A stretch of DNA of 64,000 nucleotides from Rubrivivax sp. (GCA_030653385.1 JAURZM010000010.1:16846-80845); one strand, 5' to 3'. Shown: positions 20,556 to 29,396, numbered from the stretch's first letter. Notes: a model not told the origin generated them from the letters alone. Program-made: numbers and translations.

Positions 20556-20807
20556 ATGGCGACCGGTACAGTGAAGTGGTTCAACGATGCCAAGGGATTT
20601 GGTTTCATTGAACCGGCAGGCGGCGGTGCCGATGTCTTTGCCCATTTTTCTGCGGTGCAGATGGACGGCTTTCGCACCTTGAAGCAAGGCAGCCCGGTCA
20701 GCTACGAGCTGGTGCAGGGGCCCAAAGGCGACCTGGCCCAGAACATCCGCATGCTCGACCAGGACGGCAACCCCGTCGAATCGAAGCCGGCAGAAGCCTC
20801 TCAGTGA
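20556..20807 (+). CDS. Cold-shock domain protein
   Basis: A protein of 83 residues. It is a single five-stranded OB fold with RNP1 (KGFGFIEP) and RNP2-like VFAHFSAV, so it binds single-stranded RNA or DNA as an RNA chaperone. The core ends near residue 67, and a short tail rich in Asp/Glu/Pro follows, slightly longer than CspA (70). An AAAGAGAG ribosome-binding site precedes the ATG. It is divergent from clpS. Confidence 0.95.
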   Translation: MATGTVKWFNDAKGFGFIEPAGGGADVFAHFSAVQMDGFRTLKQGSPVSYELVQGPKGDLAQNIRMLDQDGNPVESKPAEASQ

Positions 20808-20955
20808 GCGGCGCCCATGGCGGGGTCAGCCCGCTGGGCCTGCTGTCCTGAAGGATCGGCTTGTTCACTGCCGTTGTTGGACAGCGCACCGACTGGCAGC
20901 GATTCGTGGCGCACGATGAGCCGCAGCGCAAACGGCGCCGCACATCGGAGCGAAC

Positions 20956-21180
20956 ATGAAAAGACGTGCACGCATCACCGGCAAGGTGCAGTACCGACAG
21001 GGTGATGGTGTCAACAGCACCATTCGCCCGGGGCTCTGCGAGATCGAAGAAACCGCCCAGGACGTGACCATCAGCTGGACCGACGGAGACACCCATGGTT
21101 CGGCCGCCATGCCGCTGGCCGACTTCAAGGTTCACCTGGCCAACAAGGACATCCACTTCCTGGTGGAACAGGCCGCCTGA
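20956..21180 (+). CDS. Hypothetical protein, 74 residues
   Basis: It starts at ATG 20956 after a GAGCGAAC leader. A basic N-terminus (MKRRARITGKVQYRQ) is followed by alternating strands (CEIEETAQDVTISWTDGDTHGSAAMPLADFKVHL), which suggest a small beta-sheet protein, possibly nucleic-acid binding. I do not recognise a named family. It sits 148 bases after the cold-shock gene. Confidence 0.6.
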   Translation: MKRRARITGKVQYRQGDGVNSTIRPGLCEIEETAQDVTISWTDGDTHGSAAMPLADFKVHLANKDIHFLVEQAA

Positions 21181-21211
21181 ACCGGCCGGACGCTGGCGAC
21201 CGGCGGCCGAA

Positions 21212-21248
21212 CGCCATCGCCATCGCCATCGCCATCGCCATCGCCATC
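21212..21248. repeat. Hexanucleotide tandem repeat, six copies of CGCCAT
   Basis: Six perfect copies of CGCCAT plus one extra base lie in the gap between two convergent genes. The last copy runs into the stop codon of the marR gene. Copy number could vary by slippage and would alter only intergenic sequence and the very end of marR. Confidence 0.9.
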
Positions 21249-21708
21249 AGGCCGGGCGGCGGGCCGCCTTGCCCAGCAGTTCCAGCAGCATGCCCTGCTC
21301 TGCGCGGCTCAGGCCCGCCAAGGCTTGCGCTTCGGCATCGGCCAGGCGCCGCAAGGCATCGGTCACGGCGCGCCGGCCAGCGCCGGTGCAGTTCACCTCG
21401 AGCCCACGACCATCGCTGGGCTTCGGGGTGCGCTGCACCAAGCCCCGCGACTCCAGCCGGTCCAGGCATTGCGTGATGAGCGGCCGGCTGATGCTGAGCG
21501 CTTGCGCCAGCTGGGCCGGCCCTGCGCCCGGGTTGCCGTGAATCAGTGCCAACGCCGAAAACTCGACCGGCTTCAGGGCCAGCGCATCGCTCATCTGCTG
21601 GTCGAAGACCGCCGAGGTGATGACCGCAGCCTGTGCCAAGCGGTAGCCCAGCAGCGCCGCCAGCGCACCTTCGTGCAAACTGCCGTCGGGTGTGCGGCCC
21701 AGGATCAC
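21247..21708 (-). CDS. MarR-family transcriptional regulator
   Basis: A protein of 153 residues. The start is GTG 21708, overlapping the amidohydrolase stop in a GTGA arrangement, so the two genes are coupled. A winged-helix domain spans about residues 40-125, with helix-turn-helix QLAQALSISRPLITQCLDRLESRGLVQR and the wing KPSDGRGLEVNCT. MarR proteins bind phenolic ligands or acyl-CoA thioesters. Placed beside feruloyl-CoA synthase it is a good candidate for a hydroxycinnamate-responsive repressor (FerC-like); this is inference. Confidence 0.88.
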   Translation of the reverse strand: MILGRTPDGSLHEGALAALLGYRLAQAAVITSAVFDQQMSDALALKPVEFSALALIHGNPGAGPAQLAQALSISRPLITQCLDRLESRGLVQRTPKPSDGRGLEVNCTGAGRRAVTDALRRLADAEAQALAGLSRAEQGMLLELLGKAARRPA

Positions 21709-22580
21709 GGCTGCGTGGTGCCCAGACCCAGCAGGCGCACCGCGTTGTCCTTCAGGATCAGCGGCTTGACCTTGTCCTTGAAGCCGGCTTCGTCGAAGTC
21801 CTTCATCCAGCGCTCGGGTGTGATCAGCGGGTAGTCGCTGCCAAACAGCATGCGGTCTTTCAGCAGCGTGTTGGCGTATTGCACCAACTGCGGCGGAAAG
21901 TACTTGGGGCTCCAGCCCGACAGGTCGATCCAGACATTGGGCTTGTGCAGCGCCAGGCTCAGCGCTTCGTCCTGCCAGGGCCAACTGGGGTGGGCAATGA
22001 CGATCTGGATGTCGGGGAAGTCGATGGCCACGTCTTCCAGCAGCATCGGGTTGCTGTTCTGCAAGCGCAGGCCACCGCCGCAGCGCATGCCGCTGCCGAT
22101 GCCCGAGTGCCCGCTGTGGAAGATGGCCGGCAGCTTGTGTTCGGCAATCACCTCGTACAGCGGCCACGCCATGCGGTCGTAGGGCAGGAAACCCTGCACC
22201 GTCGGGTGGAACTTGAAGCCCTTGGCGCCGTGTTCGGCGATCAGGCGGCGCGCTTCTCGTGCACCCATGCGGCCCTTGTGCGGGTCGATGGATGCAAAGG
22301 CGATCATCATGTCGCTGTTGGCGGCAGCGGCTTCGCAGATCTCTTCGTTGGGAATGCGGCGGCGCCCGAGTTGCGACTCGCTGTCCACCGTGAACATCAC
22401 GAGGCCGATCTTCTGCTCGCGGTAGTAAGCCACGGTCTCGGCGATGGTGGGCCGGCGGTTGGACCCGAAGTACTTGTCGGCGGCGCGGTCGTACTCTTCG
22501 CCATAGTTGTCGAAGGGGTTCCAGCACGACACCTCGGCGTGGGTGTGGATGTCGATGGCTCGCAGGTCGGCAATGTTCAT
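21705..22580 (-). CDS. Amidohydrolase-2 family protein
   Basis: A protein of 291 residues. It is a metal-dependent TIM-barrel hydrolase or decarboxylase of the ACMSD-like group: N-terminal DIHTHAEV (HxH metal ligands), mid His in KFHPTVQGF and IFHSGHSG, VIAHPSWPW, and the final catalytic Asp in LFGSDYPLI. Relatives include decarboxylases and lactonases of aromatic catabolism. It probably acts on a lignin-derived aromatic or a ring-cleavage product, as suggested by the divergent feruloyl-CoA synthase. It is the first gene of a two-gene unit with marR. Confidence 0.85.
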   Translation of the reverse strand: MNIADLRAIDIHTHAEVSCWNPFDNYGEEYDRAADKYFGSNRRPTIAETVAYYREQKIGLVMFTVDSESQLGRRRIPNEEICEAAAANSDMMIAFASIDPHKGRMGAREARRLIAEHGAKGFKFHPTVQGFLPYDRMAWPLYEVIAEHKLPAIFHSGHSGIGSGMRCGGGLRLQNSNPMLLEDVAIDFPDIQIVIAHPSWPWQDEALSLALHKPNVWIDLSGWSPKYFPPQLVQYANTLLKDRMLFGSDYPLITPERWMKDFDEAGFKDKVKPLILKDNAVRLLGLGTTQP

Positions 22581-22594
22581 GTGAGCTGCTTCGT

Positions 22595-22618
22595 TGATTC
22601 ATTCGCCGAATCAGTATA
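22595..22618 (-). promoter_or_regulatory. Candidate promoter and MarR operator for the amidohydrolase-marR unit
   Basis: On the minus strand a -10 box TATACT (22613-22618) is immediately followed by a 19-bp interrupted palindrome (22595-22613) with arms TGATTC and GAATCA, with a nested ATTCG/CGAAT. It lies 15 bases upstream of the amidohydrolase ATG and covers the expected transcription start. The size fits a MarR dimer site. The assignment to this MarR protein is inferred from position. Confidence 0.5.
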
Positions 22619-22731
22619 GGGGACTGAAGCACCCGAAGCACCCCTCGCTTTTAGCGCCTTGTGACTGGTGTTCGCCCTGATGCATCAGCCGTCCTGATAG
22701 TTCATGCTTTGAACCAGATGACGGTATCCAC

Positions 22732-24663
22732 ATGAACCCTCCGCAGCCACGGCCGGGTGCCGAAACCCGCGCGTCGTCCGCCCAATCGTCGGCCAGTGCA
22801 GTCGCCGGGTATCGCCACGCGAACGTGGGTGGTTGCCTGCAAGCCAAGGTGCACACGCGGGGTGACGGCCACGTGCTGATGCGGGCCAGCGAAGAGTTGC
22901 AGCCCTTCCCTCGGCGCCTGACCGACCGCCTGGAACACTGGGCGCAAGTGGCCCCCGACCGCACGCTGGTGGCGCGCCGCGCCCCAGGCGGCGGTGACTG
23001 GGTCCGCGTCAGCTTCGCGCAGATGCTCTGGCGTGTGCAGGCCGTGGGCCAGGCCCTGCTCGACCTGGGGCTGAACCGGGAGCGGCCGCTGGCCATCCTG
23101 TCCGACAACGACATCGAACACTTCACCCTCGCACTGGCGGCAACCTGGGTCGGTGTGCCCAGCGTGCCGGTCTCGCCCGCCTATTCGCTGCTCTCGCAAG
23201 ATCACGCGAAACTGCGCCACATTCTGGGCATTGCCACGCCCGGCGCCGTGTTTGTGGCCGACACCAGCTACGCCCGTGCGCTGGCGGCCGTGGTGCCGGC
23301 CGATGTGCCGGTGATCCTGGGCGCCGGTGAACTGGCAGACCGCAGCACAGTGCCATTTGCACAGATGCTGGCCACCGTGCCAGGCCCGCAAGTGCAGGCT
23401 GCACACGACACGGTGGACGAAAACACCGTGGTCAAGATCCTTTTCACGTCGGGTTCGACCAAAGCCCCCAAAGGTGTCATCAACACCCACCGCATGATGT
23501 GCGCCAACCTGCAGATGCAGGCCCAGTGCATGGCCTTTCTGACCGAAGAATCGCCAGTGCTGGTGGACTGGTTGCCCTGGAACCACACCTTCGGCGGCAA
23601 CCAGAACGTCGGCATCTGCCTGTACAACGGCGGCACGCTGTACATCGACGAAGGCAAGCCCACGGCCAAGGGCATGGCGCAGACGCTGGCCAATCTGCGC
23701 GAGATTGCGCCCACGGTCTACTTCAACGTGCCCAAGGGCTTCGAAGAGCTTTCACTGGCCATGGAAGTCGACGACGTGCTGCGCGCCCGGCTCTTCAGCC
23801 GCGTCAAGGCCTTCATGTTTGCCGGCGCCGGCCTGGCGCAGGCGGTCTGGGACCGGCTGGACCGCCAGGCCGAAGCCACCGTGGGTGAACGCATCCGCAT
23901 CATCACCGGCCTGGGCATGACCGAAACCGCGCCGTCCTGCCTGTTTGTCGTGCAGCCGGGTGCGGGCGCCGGCCACATCGGACTGCCCTGCCCGGGGGTG
24001 GAAGTGAAGCTCGTGCCCAACGCCGCAGGCAGCGGCAAAACCGAGATCCGCTTCCGCGGACCCAATGTGATGCCGGGTTACTGGCGCGCACCCGAACAGA
24101 CCGCCGAAGCCTTCGACGACGAAGGTTTCTACCGCACCGGCGACGCGGTGCAGTTCATCGACCCCGCCGACCCGCAACGCGGCCTGCGCTTCGACGGCCG
24201 CATCGCCGAAGACTTCAAGCTGTCCACCGGCACCTTCGTCAGCGTGGGCCCCTTGCGCGCGCGGGTCATTGCTGCAGGCGACCCGTTTGTGCAGGACGCG
24301 GTGGTGGCCGGCATCAACCGCGACGACGTCGGCCTGCTTGTCTTCCCGCGTGTCGATGAGCTGCGCCGCCACTTCAACTTGTCGGACGGGGTGGACAACG
24401 CGGAACTGCTGGCTGCGAAGCCGGTGCGCGAGTTTTTTCAGCAGATGCTCGACAGCCTGTGGGCCGCCGGCACGGGCAGCGCCAACCGCCCGGCGCGTTT
24501 GCTGCTGCTGACCGAAGCGGCGCAGATCGACCGCGGTGAACTCACCGACAAGGGCTCCATCAACCAGCGGGCCGTGCTCGCCCACCGCGCCGCACTGGTC
24601 GAGCGCCTGTATGAAAGTGGGCACGGCGACGTGCTGCTGGCCCCCGGCGCCAAGACGGCCTGA
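22732..24663 (+). CDS. fcs: Feruloyl-CoA synthase
   Basis: A protein of 643 residues of the ANL (AMP-forming acyl-CoA synthetase) superfamily. The AMP-binding motif FTSGSTKAPKGVINTH is near residue 240, followed by VDWLPWNHTFGGNQN, ITGLGMTETAPSC and the C-terminal hinge GRIAEDFKLSTGTFV. These are characteristic of feruloyl-CoA synthases. It would activate ferulate, p-coumarate or caffeate for side-chain removal to vanillin and acetyl-CoA. The partner hydratase/lyase (ech) and vanillin dehydrogenase (vdh) are not in the window. It is transcribed divergently from the amidohydrolase-marR unit. Confidence 0.92.
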   Translation: MNPPQPRPGAETRASSAQSSASAVAGYRHANVGGCLQAKVHTRGDGHVLMRASEELQPFPRRLTDRLEHWAQVAPDRTLVARRAPGGGDWVRVSFAQMLWRVQAVGQALLDLGLNRERPLAILSDNDIEHFTLALAATWVGVPSVPVSPAYSLLSQDHAKLRHILGIATPGAVFVADTSYARALAAVVPADVPVILGAGELADRSTVPFAQMLATVPGPQVQAAHDTVDENTVVKILFTSGSTKAPKGVINTHRMMCANLQMQAQCMAFLTEESPVLVDWLPWNHTFGGNQNVGICLYNGGTLYIDEGKPTAKGMAQTLANLREIAPTVYFNVPKGFEELSLAMEVDDVLRARLFSRVKAFMFAGAGLAQAVWDRLDRQAEATVGERIRIITGLGMTETAPSCLFVVQPGAGAGHIGLPCPGVEVKLVPNAAGSGKTEIRFRGPNVMPGYWRAPEQTAEAFDDEGFYRTGDAVQFIDPADPQRGLRFDGRIAEDFKLSTGTFVSVGPLRARVIAAGDPFVQDAVVAGINRDDVGLLVFPRVDELRRHFNLSDGVDNAELLAAKPVREFFQQMLDSLWAAGTGSANRPARLLLLTEAAQIDRGELTDKGSINQRAVLAHRAALVERLYESGHGDVLLAPGAKTA

Positions 24664-24769
24664 CGCGGCACCATGCGCTCGACAACTTCGCTCTGAGTAG
24701 AGCGCGGCCCGAGTGGGCAAGCCGCTGCAGCCTCGTTAAGCTGCCGGCTTCCTGCATCCGGACTCTCAC

Positions 24770-27442
24770 ATGCCCAGCCACGAATACGGGCCGCAGCGCG
24801 CCCCTGCCACCGACACCGACCCCCAGGAAACCCGCGAATGGCTGGACGCGCTGGATTCCGTGCTGGCCACTGCCGGACCGGCCCGCGCCGAGTTCCTGGT
24901 GCAGGCGCTGCAGGAACAGGCCTCGGCCCAAGGCGTGGCGGCGCATGCCCAGGCGTTTTCGGCCTACCGCAACACCATCCCGCTGGAACGGCAAGGGGCC
25001 TACCCGGGCAAGCTGGCGCTGGAAGAGCGCATCACCGCCATGTTGCGCTGGAACGCCCTGGCGATGGTGGTGCGTGCCAACGAAGCGCATGGTGAACTGG
25101 GTGGTCACATTGCCAGTTATGCATCGGCGGCCGAGATCTTCGAGATCGGCTTCAACCACTTCTTCAAGGGCAGCGCCGACGGCCAGCGCAGTGACCTGGT
25201 GTATTTCCAGCCGCACTCGGCCCCGGGTGTCTACGCCCGGGCGTTTCTGGAAGGGCGTCTGAGCGAAGAGCAGTTGGCCCACTACCGCCAGGAAGTGGGC
25301 GGCCAGGGCCTGTGTTCCTACCCTCACCCGTGGTTGATGCCGGGCTTCTGGCAGTTCCCCACCGGTTCGATGGGCCTGGGGCCGCTGTGTGCCGTGTACC
25401 AGGCGCGTTTCATGCGCTACCTGTCGCACCGCGGGCTGCTGGAAACGGCGGGCCGCCACGTGTGGGCTGTCATCGGCGACGGCGAGATGGACGAGCCCGA
25501 ATCCATCGCCGGGCTGACGCTGGCGGCGCGTGAACGGCTGGACAACCTGACCTTCATCGTCAACTGCAATCTGCAGCGCCTGGACGGTCCGGTGCGTGGC
25601 AATGGCCAGATCATCCAGGAGCTGGAAGCGCTGTTCAGCGGCGCCGGCTGGAACGTCATCAAGGTGCTGTGGGGCAGCGAGTGGGACGCGCTGTTCGAAC
25701 GCGACAAGGAACACGTGCTGCTGCGTGCGCTGAGCCGCACCGTCGACGGCCAGTACCAGACGCTGGGCGCCAACGACGGCGCCTACAACATCGAGCACTT
25801 CTTCCGCCAGGACCCGGCCGTGCAGCAGTTGGTGGCGCACATGAGCGAGGCCGAGATTGACGGCCTCAAACGCGGCGGCCACGACTTCCGCAAGCTGCAC
25901 GCGGCCTTGGCTGCAGCGCAGCTTCACAAGGGCCGGCCGACGGTGATCCTGGCCAAGACCAAAAAGGGCTACGGCATGGGTGGTGTGGGCGAATCCCGCA
26001 TGACGGCACACGGGGCCAAGAAGCTGGATGCGGCGGCGCTCATTGCCTTCCGCAACCGCTTCGCCCTGCCCCTGTCCGACGAGGACGCGGCCGCGCTGCG
26101 TTTCATCCGGCCCGCGCCCGACAGCGCCGAGATGCAACACCTGCAGCATCGCCGCGCGGCGCTGGGCGGGCCGCTGCCACTGCGCAATGCCGACAGCCCG
26201 ACGCTGGAGGTGCCCGCCATCGGCACCTGGGCCGACTTTGCGCTGAATGCCGGCGGCAAGGAGATGTCCACCACCATGGCCGCCGTGCGTGCGCTGGCCA
26301 ACCTGCTGAAGCACCCCGTGCTGGGTCCGCGCATCGTGCCCATCGTGGCCGACGAAGCGCGCACCTTCGGCATGGCCAACTTGTTCAGGCAGGTGGGCAT
26401 CTATGCACCCGACGGCCAGCACTACGAGCCTGAGGACGCACACACGATGCTCTACTACCGCGAGCTGAAAAACGGCCAGCTGCTGGAAGAGGGCATCAAC
26501 GAGGCCGGTGCCATGAGTTCATGGATCGCCGCGGCCACCAGCTACAGCGTGCACGGGCTGCCCATGTTGCCGGTCTACATCTACTACTCGATGTTCGGCT
26601 TCCAACGCGTGGGTGACCTGATCTGGGCCGCTGCCGACCAGCGCAGCCGCGGCTTTCTGTTCGGCGCCACGGCCGGCCGCACCACGCTCGGTGGCGAAGG
26701 CCTGCAACACCAGGACGGCAGCAGCCTGCTGGTGGCCAGCACGGTGCCCAATTGCCGCGCCTGGGACCCGGCTTCGGCCGGTGAGCTGGCGGTCATCCTG
26801 CAACACGGCATGCAGCGCATGCTGGTGGAGCAGCAGGACGAGTTCCACTACGTCACGCTGATGAACGAAAACCAGTCCATGCCCAGCCTGCCGGCTGCAG
26901 CGCACGGCGATGTGCTCAAGGGCATGTACCGTCTGCAAGAGACCCCCTGCGCAGAACCCGTGGCCCACATCCGCCTGCTCGGTTCGGGCACCTTGCTGCG
27001 GGAAGTGCTGTTGGCAGCCGACACCCTGGCGCGTGAACACGGCATCAGCAGTGAGGTGTTCAGCGTCACCAGCTTCAGCGAACTGGCACGCGAGGCCCGT
27101 GAGCAGCAGCGCCTGGACCGCTTGCAGCCGCTGCCCAGCGGGCCACGCCCAACCCATGTCAGCTGCCTGCTGGCCGGCGACGCGCCGGTGCTGGCCACCA
27201 CCGACCATGTGCGAGCCTGGCCGCAGCTGATTGCGGAATACCTGCCCGCGCGCTACCTGACGCTGGGCACCGACGGCTTCGGCCGCAGCGACACCCGGCA
27301 GCAGCTGCGCAGCTTTTTCGAGGTGGATGCCAACAGCATCGTGCAGGCGGCGCTTGACGTGCTGGTGCGAGCAGGGCGACTCAGCCCTGCAGTGCGCCTG
27401 CCCTCAGCCCAGGCGCCGGCCGAAGCCAGCTGGAAACGATAA
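24770..27442 (+). CDS. aceE: Pyruvate dehydrogenase E1 component, homodimeric type
   Basis: A protein of 890 residues, normal length for AceE. It decarboxylates a 2-oxoacid with thiamine diphosphate and acetylates lipoyl-E2. The ThDP motif GDGEMDEPE ends in IVNCNLQRLDGPV, and SYPHPWLMPGFWQFPTGSMGLGP and KTKKGYGMG are family hallmarks. It stands alone: no aceF (E2) or lpd (E3) follows, so it is probably a second copy beside a complete operon elsewhere, or uses a different 2-oxoacid such as 2-oxobutyrate (MdeB-like). It lies 106 bases after fcs; a weak hairpin (24689-24704) sits between. Confidence 0.93.
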   Translation: MPSHEYGPQRAPATDTDPQETREWLDALDSVLATAGPARAEFLVQALQEQASAQGVAAHAQAFSAYRNTIPLERQGAYPGKLALEERITAMLRWNALAMVVRANEAHGELGGHIASYASAAEIFEIGFNHFFKGSADGQRSDLVYFQPHSAPGVYARAFLEGRLSEEQLAHYRQEVGGQGLCSYPHPWLMPGFWQFPTGSMGLGPLCAVYQARFMRYLSHRGLLETAGRHVWAVIGDGEMDEPESIAGLTLAARERLDNLTFIVNCNLQRLDGPVRGNGQIIQELEALFSGAGWNVIKVLWGSEWDALFERDKEHVLLRALSRTVDGQYQTLGANDGAYNIEHFFRQDPAVQQLVAHMSEAEIDGLKRGGHDFRKLHAALAAAQLHKGRPTVILAKTKKGYGMGGVGESRMTAHGAKKLDAAALIAFRNRFALPLSDEDAAALRFIRPAPDSAEMQHLQHRRAALGGPLPLRNADSPTLEVPAIGTWADFALNAGGKEMSTTMAAVRALANLLKHPVLGPRIVPIVADEARTFGMANLFRQVGIYAPDGQHYEPEDAHTMLYYRELKNGQLLEEGINEAGAMSSWIAAATSYSVHGLPMLPVYIYYSMFGFQRVGDLIWAAADQRSRGFLFGATAGRTTLGGEGLQHQDGSSLLVASTVPNCRAWDPASAGELAVILQHGMQRMLVEQQDEFHYVTLMNENQSMPSLPAAAHGDVLKGMYRLQETPCAEPVAHIRLLGSGTLLREVLLAADTLAREHGISSEVFSVTSFSELAREAREQQRLDRLQPLPSGPRPTHVSCLLAGDAPVLATTDHVRAWPQLIAEYLPARYLTLGTDGFGRSDTRQQLRSFFEVDANSIVQAALDVLVRAGRLSPAVRLPSAQAPAEASWKR

Positions 27443-27580
27443 GGAATGGGTCGGCAACGCTCAGAACCACGTCCACAAACGCCGTACCCAGCGCGGCAGG
27501 CGGTCTGTGGTGGGCTGATAAAGGTAGCGGAGTTGGGCGTGGCGCATGGCTGGCAAGGACAGTGGGTGGCAGTGTCACTA

Positions 27581-27596
27581 CTGTACAAACATCCAG
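27581..27596 (+). promoter_or_regulatory. Candidate LexA (SOS) box
   Basis: CTGTACAAACATCCAG fits CTG-N10-CAG. With its flanks TA and T it matches the proteobacterial SOS consensus (TACTGTATATATATACAGTA) at most conserved positions. It lies three bases before an ATG at 27600. No full-length SOS gene follows. Confidence 0.55.
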
Positions 27597-27599
27597 TCC

Positions 27600-27740
27600 A
27601 TGGCACAAGCCTCTTCTGTTGCCCGTGTGCTGCCTCTCCAGCCGCGAGGTCGGGCCGCCATCTCAGCCGGCAAAAGCCAACTGACCCGGCTGGGTGCGCG
27701 GCCCACCTGGCGGACCGCCCGCCGAGCAGTCTGCGCCTGA
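27600..27740 (+). CDS. Possible small SOS-controlled protein or gene remnant, 46 residues
   Basis: This short frame starts three bases downstream of the LexA-like box and encodes a basic peptide (MAQASSVARVLPLQPRGR...). The 3' 78 bases overlap the convergent Crp/Fnr-type gene. I do not recognise it. Genes placed this way after LexA boxes in this group are often imuA/sulA-like or other repair genes, so it could be a truncated remnant. With the start codon this close to the box, the transcript would be nearly leaderless. Confidence is low that it is translated. Confidence 0.25.
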   Translation: MAQASSVARVLPLQPRGRAAISAGKSQLTRLGARPTWRTARRAVCA

Positions 27741-28466
27741 CTTTGGCCAGGCCGATGCGCCATTGCGCAGCCGCTCGTAGACCTGCCGCACGACGCCATA
27801 ACACTCGCAGCTCAGGGCCTCGAGCCCACGCCGATCCAGCACCTGGATGCGCCCGCGGCCATAGCTGATCAAGCCCTCGCGCTGCAGTGTCAAGGCTGCC
27901 GTGGTGATGCCCTCGCGCCGCACACCCAGCATGGACGCGATGCGTTCGTGCGTGACCCTCAACTCGCAGCTGGCCTGTCGGTCCAGGTGCTGCAGCAGCC
28001 ATCGGCACAGCTGCGGTGCCAGCGCGTGGTGGCGGTTGCAGGCCGAGGTCTGGGCCATGTGCGTGAACAGGGCCTGCGTGTAGCGCAGCAGCTGCTCCAT
28101 CACCGGTTCGCTGTCGCGCGCCAGGTCGGCAATGTCGCGTGCCGACATGCGCCAGGCCATACCGGGGGCCAGCACCACGGCACCGCTCAGTGCCTTGCCA
28201 CCGCCCATGTAGGCACACACGCCCACCACCCCTTCACGGCCCACCACTGCCACTTCAGCGCTGGCGCCGTCGAGCATGGGCGACACCAGTGACACGGTGG
28301 CGGTGACGGGAAAGTGCACATACCGCAGCACCGAACCCGACTCGTAGAGCATGGCGCCCGCCGGCAGCTCCACCGCTTCCAGCAGGGGCTGGATGGCATG
28401 GGTCACCTCGGGGGGCAGCGATGCCAGGAGCTGGTTGTTGGCTTGGGCCGGGCGGACAGTGTTCAC
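27663..28466 (-). CDS. Crp/Fnr-family transcriptional regulator
   Basis: A protein of 267 residues. An N-terminal cyclic-nucleotide-binding-like beta-roll spans about 15-140 (LPAGAMLYESGSVLRYVHFPVTATVSLV). It is followed by a dimer helix and a winged helix (residues ~175-225) with VTHERIASMLGVRREGITTAALTLQREGLI. The phosphate-binding cassette of true CRP is absent, so cAMP is unlikely. The subgroup with GGGKALSGAVVLAPG and a terminal SCECYGVVRQVYERL is common in Burkholderiales and poorly characterised. Residues after ~235 are Gly/Pro-rich. Confidence 0.88.
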   Translation of the reverse strand: MNTVRPAQANNQLLASLPPEVTHAIQPLLEAVELPAGAMLYESGSVLRYVHFPVTATVSLVSPMLDGASAEVAVVGREGVVGVCAYMGGGKALSGAVVLAPGMAWRMSARDIADLARDSEPVMEQLLRYTQALFTHMAQTSACNRHHALAPQLCRWLLQHLDRQASCELRVTHERIASMLGVRREGITTAALTLQREGLISYGRGRIQVLDRRGLEALSCECYGVVRQVYERLRNGASAWPKSGADCSAGGPPGGPRTQPGQLAFAG

Positions 28467-28589
28467 GGGTGATTGCGTCTCGTAGCTGACCCCGGGGGGT
28501 CGACGGGACGAAATCTAGGTCCGATGAGAAGGGCTATGTATGTCGAAAGACGCAGCGTGCCCAGGGCAATATGCAAAGTATTGTGTGCA

Positions 28590-29396
28590 TCACACCAAGG
28601 GCCGCGCGGGCGGTCGGCCGTCGCCGTACAGGTCGGCCAGTCGTGCCATGGCTTTCACGTCGCGCAAGACCAGACGACCGTTTTCGATGCGGTGCAGACC
28701 ACGCCGTTCCAGCTTGCGCAGCGTCTTGTTGGTGTGCACCAGCGACAGGCCCAGGCCGTCGGCAATGTGCTGCTGGGTCAAAGGAAAGGGCACGCCCGCC
28801 GCACCCGCGTCGGGCTGCAGTGCGGCCGCGCGCTTGAACAGCAGGATCAGCAGCGAAGCGATGCGCTCTTCGGCGCTGCGCCGGCCCACCGACAGCAGCG
28901 TGTCGTCGACCATCGACTCTTCGTGGGCCGTGAGCCAGGTGATGTTGAAGCCCATCATCGGGCTCTGGCGGTGCAGTTCCCAGAGTGCGTCGCGCTGGAA
29001 GACGCAGAAGCGCGCGTCAGTCAGCGTTTCCACACCATGGGCCGCTGCGTCGCCCATCTTCTGCTGCACACCGATGAAGTCACCGGCCAGCAGGAAGTTC
29101 AGGATCTGCCGCCGGCCGTCGCTGAGGGTCTTGTAGCGGAAGGCCCAGCCGTACAGCAGCGTGTACAGGGGAGCATCGGTCTGGCCTTCGTGGATCAAGG
29201 CCTCACCCGCCGGCAGGTTGCGTTCGCGGCGCTTGAGCGACTGCACCAGCGTCAGCTCTTCACCCGTGGGTTCGATGAACAGCTTCAGCTGCCGCAGCGG
29301 GCACTCGCGGCAGGGTATCTCATCACGGTGAGCAGGCTCGGCCGCGGCATTGGGGCCGCCCTCGGCAGCGGGCATGGCATCGGTCAGCACGTTCAT
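28590..29396 (-). CDS. Crp/Fnr-family transcriptional regulator with N-terminal Cys pair
   Basis: A protein of 268 residues. An effector beta-roll (about 45-160) and a C-terminal winged helix with LTQQHIADGLGLSLVHTNKTLRKLERRGL are present. An N-terminal CRECPLRQL gives only two cysteines (C-x2-C). The four-Cys pattern of oxygen-sensing FNR is incomplete, so a [4Fe-4S] cluster is doubtful. It is encoded 22 bases upstream of nothing on its strand except the other Crp-type gene 123 bases downstream, making a tandem pair of related regulators. Confidence 0.88.
   Translation of the reverse strand: MNVLTDAMPAAEGGPNAAAEPAHRDEIPCRECPLRQLKLFIEPTGEELTLVQSLKRRERNLPAGEALIHEGQTDAPLYTLLYGWAFRYKTLSDGRRQILNFLLAGDFIGVQQKMGDAAAHGVETLTDARFCVFQRDALWELHRQSPMMGFNITWLTAHEESMVDDTLLSVGRRSAEERIASLLILLFKRAAALQPDAGAAGVPFPLTQQHIADGLGLSLVHTNKTLRKLERRGLHRIENGRLVLRDVKAMARLADLYGDGRPPARPLV

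Noticed and set aside
21212..21248. CRISPR-like repeat
   Set aside because: Units are six bases with no spacers, so it is a simple tandem repeat.
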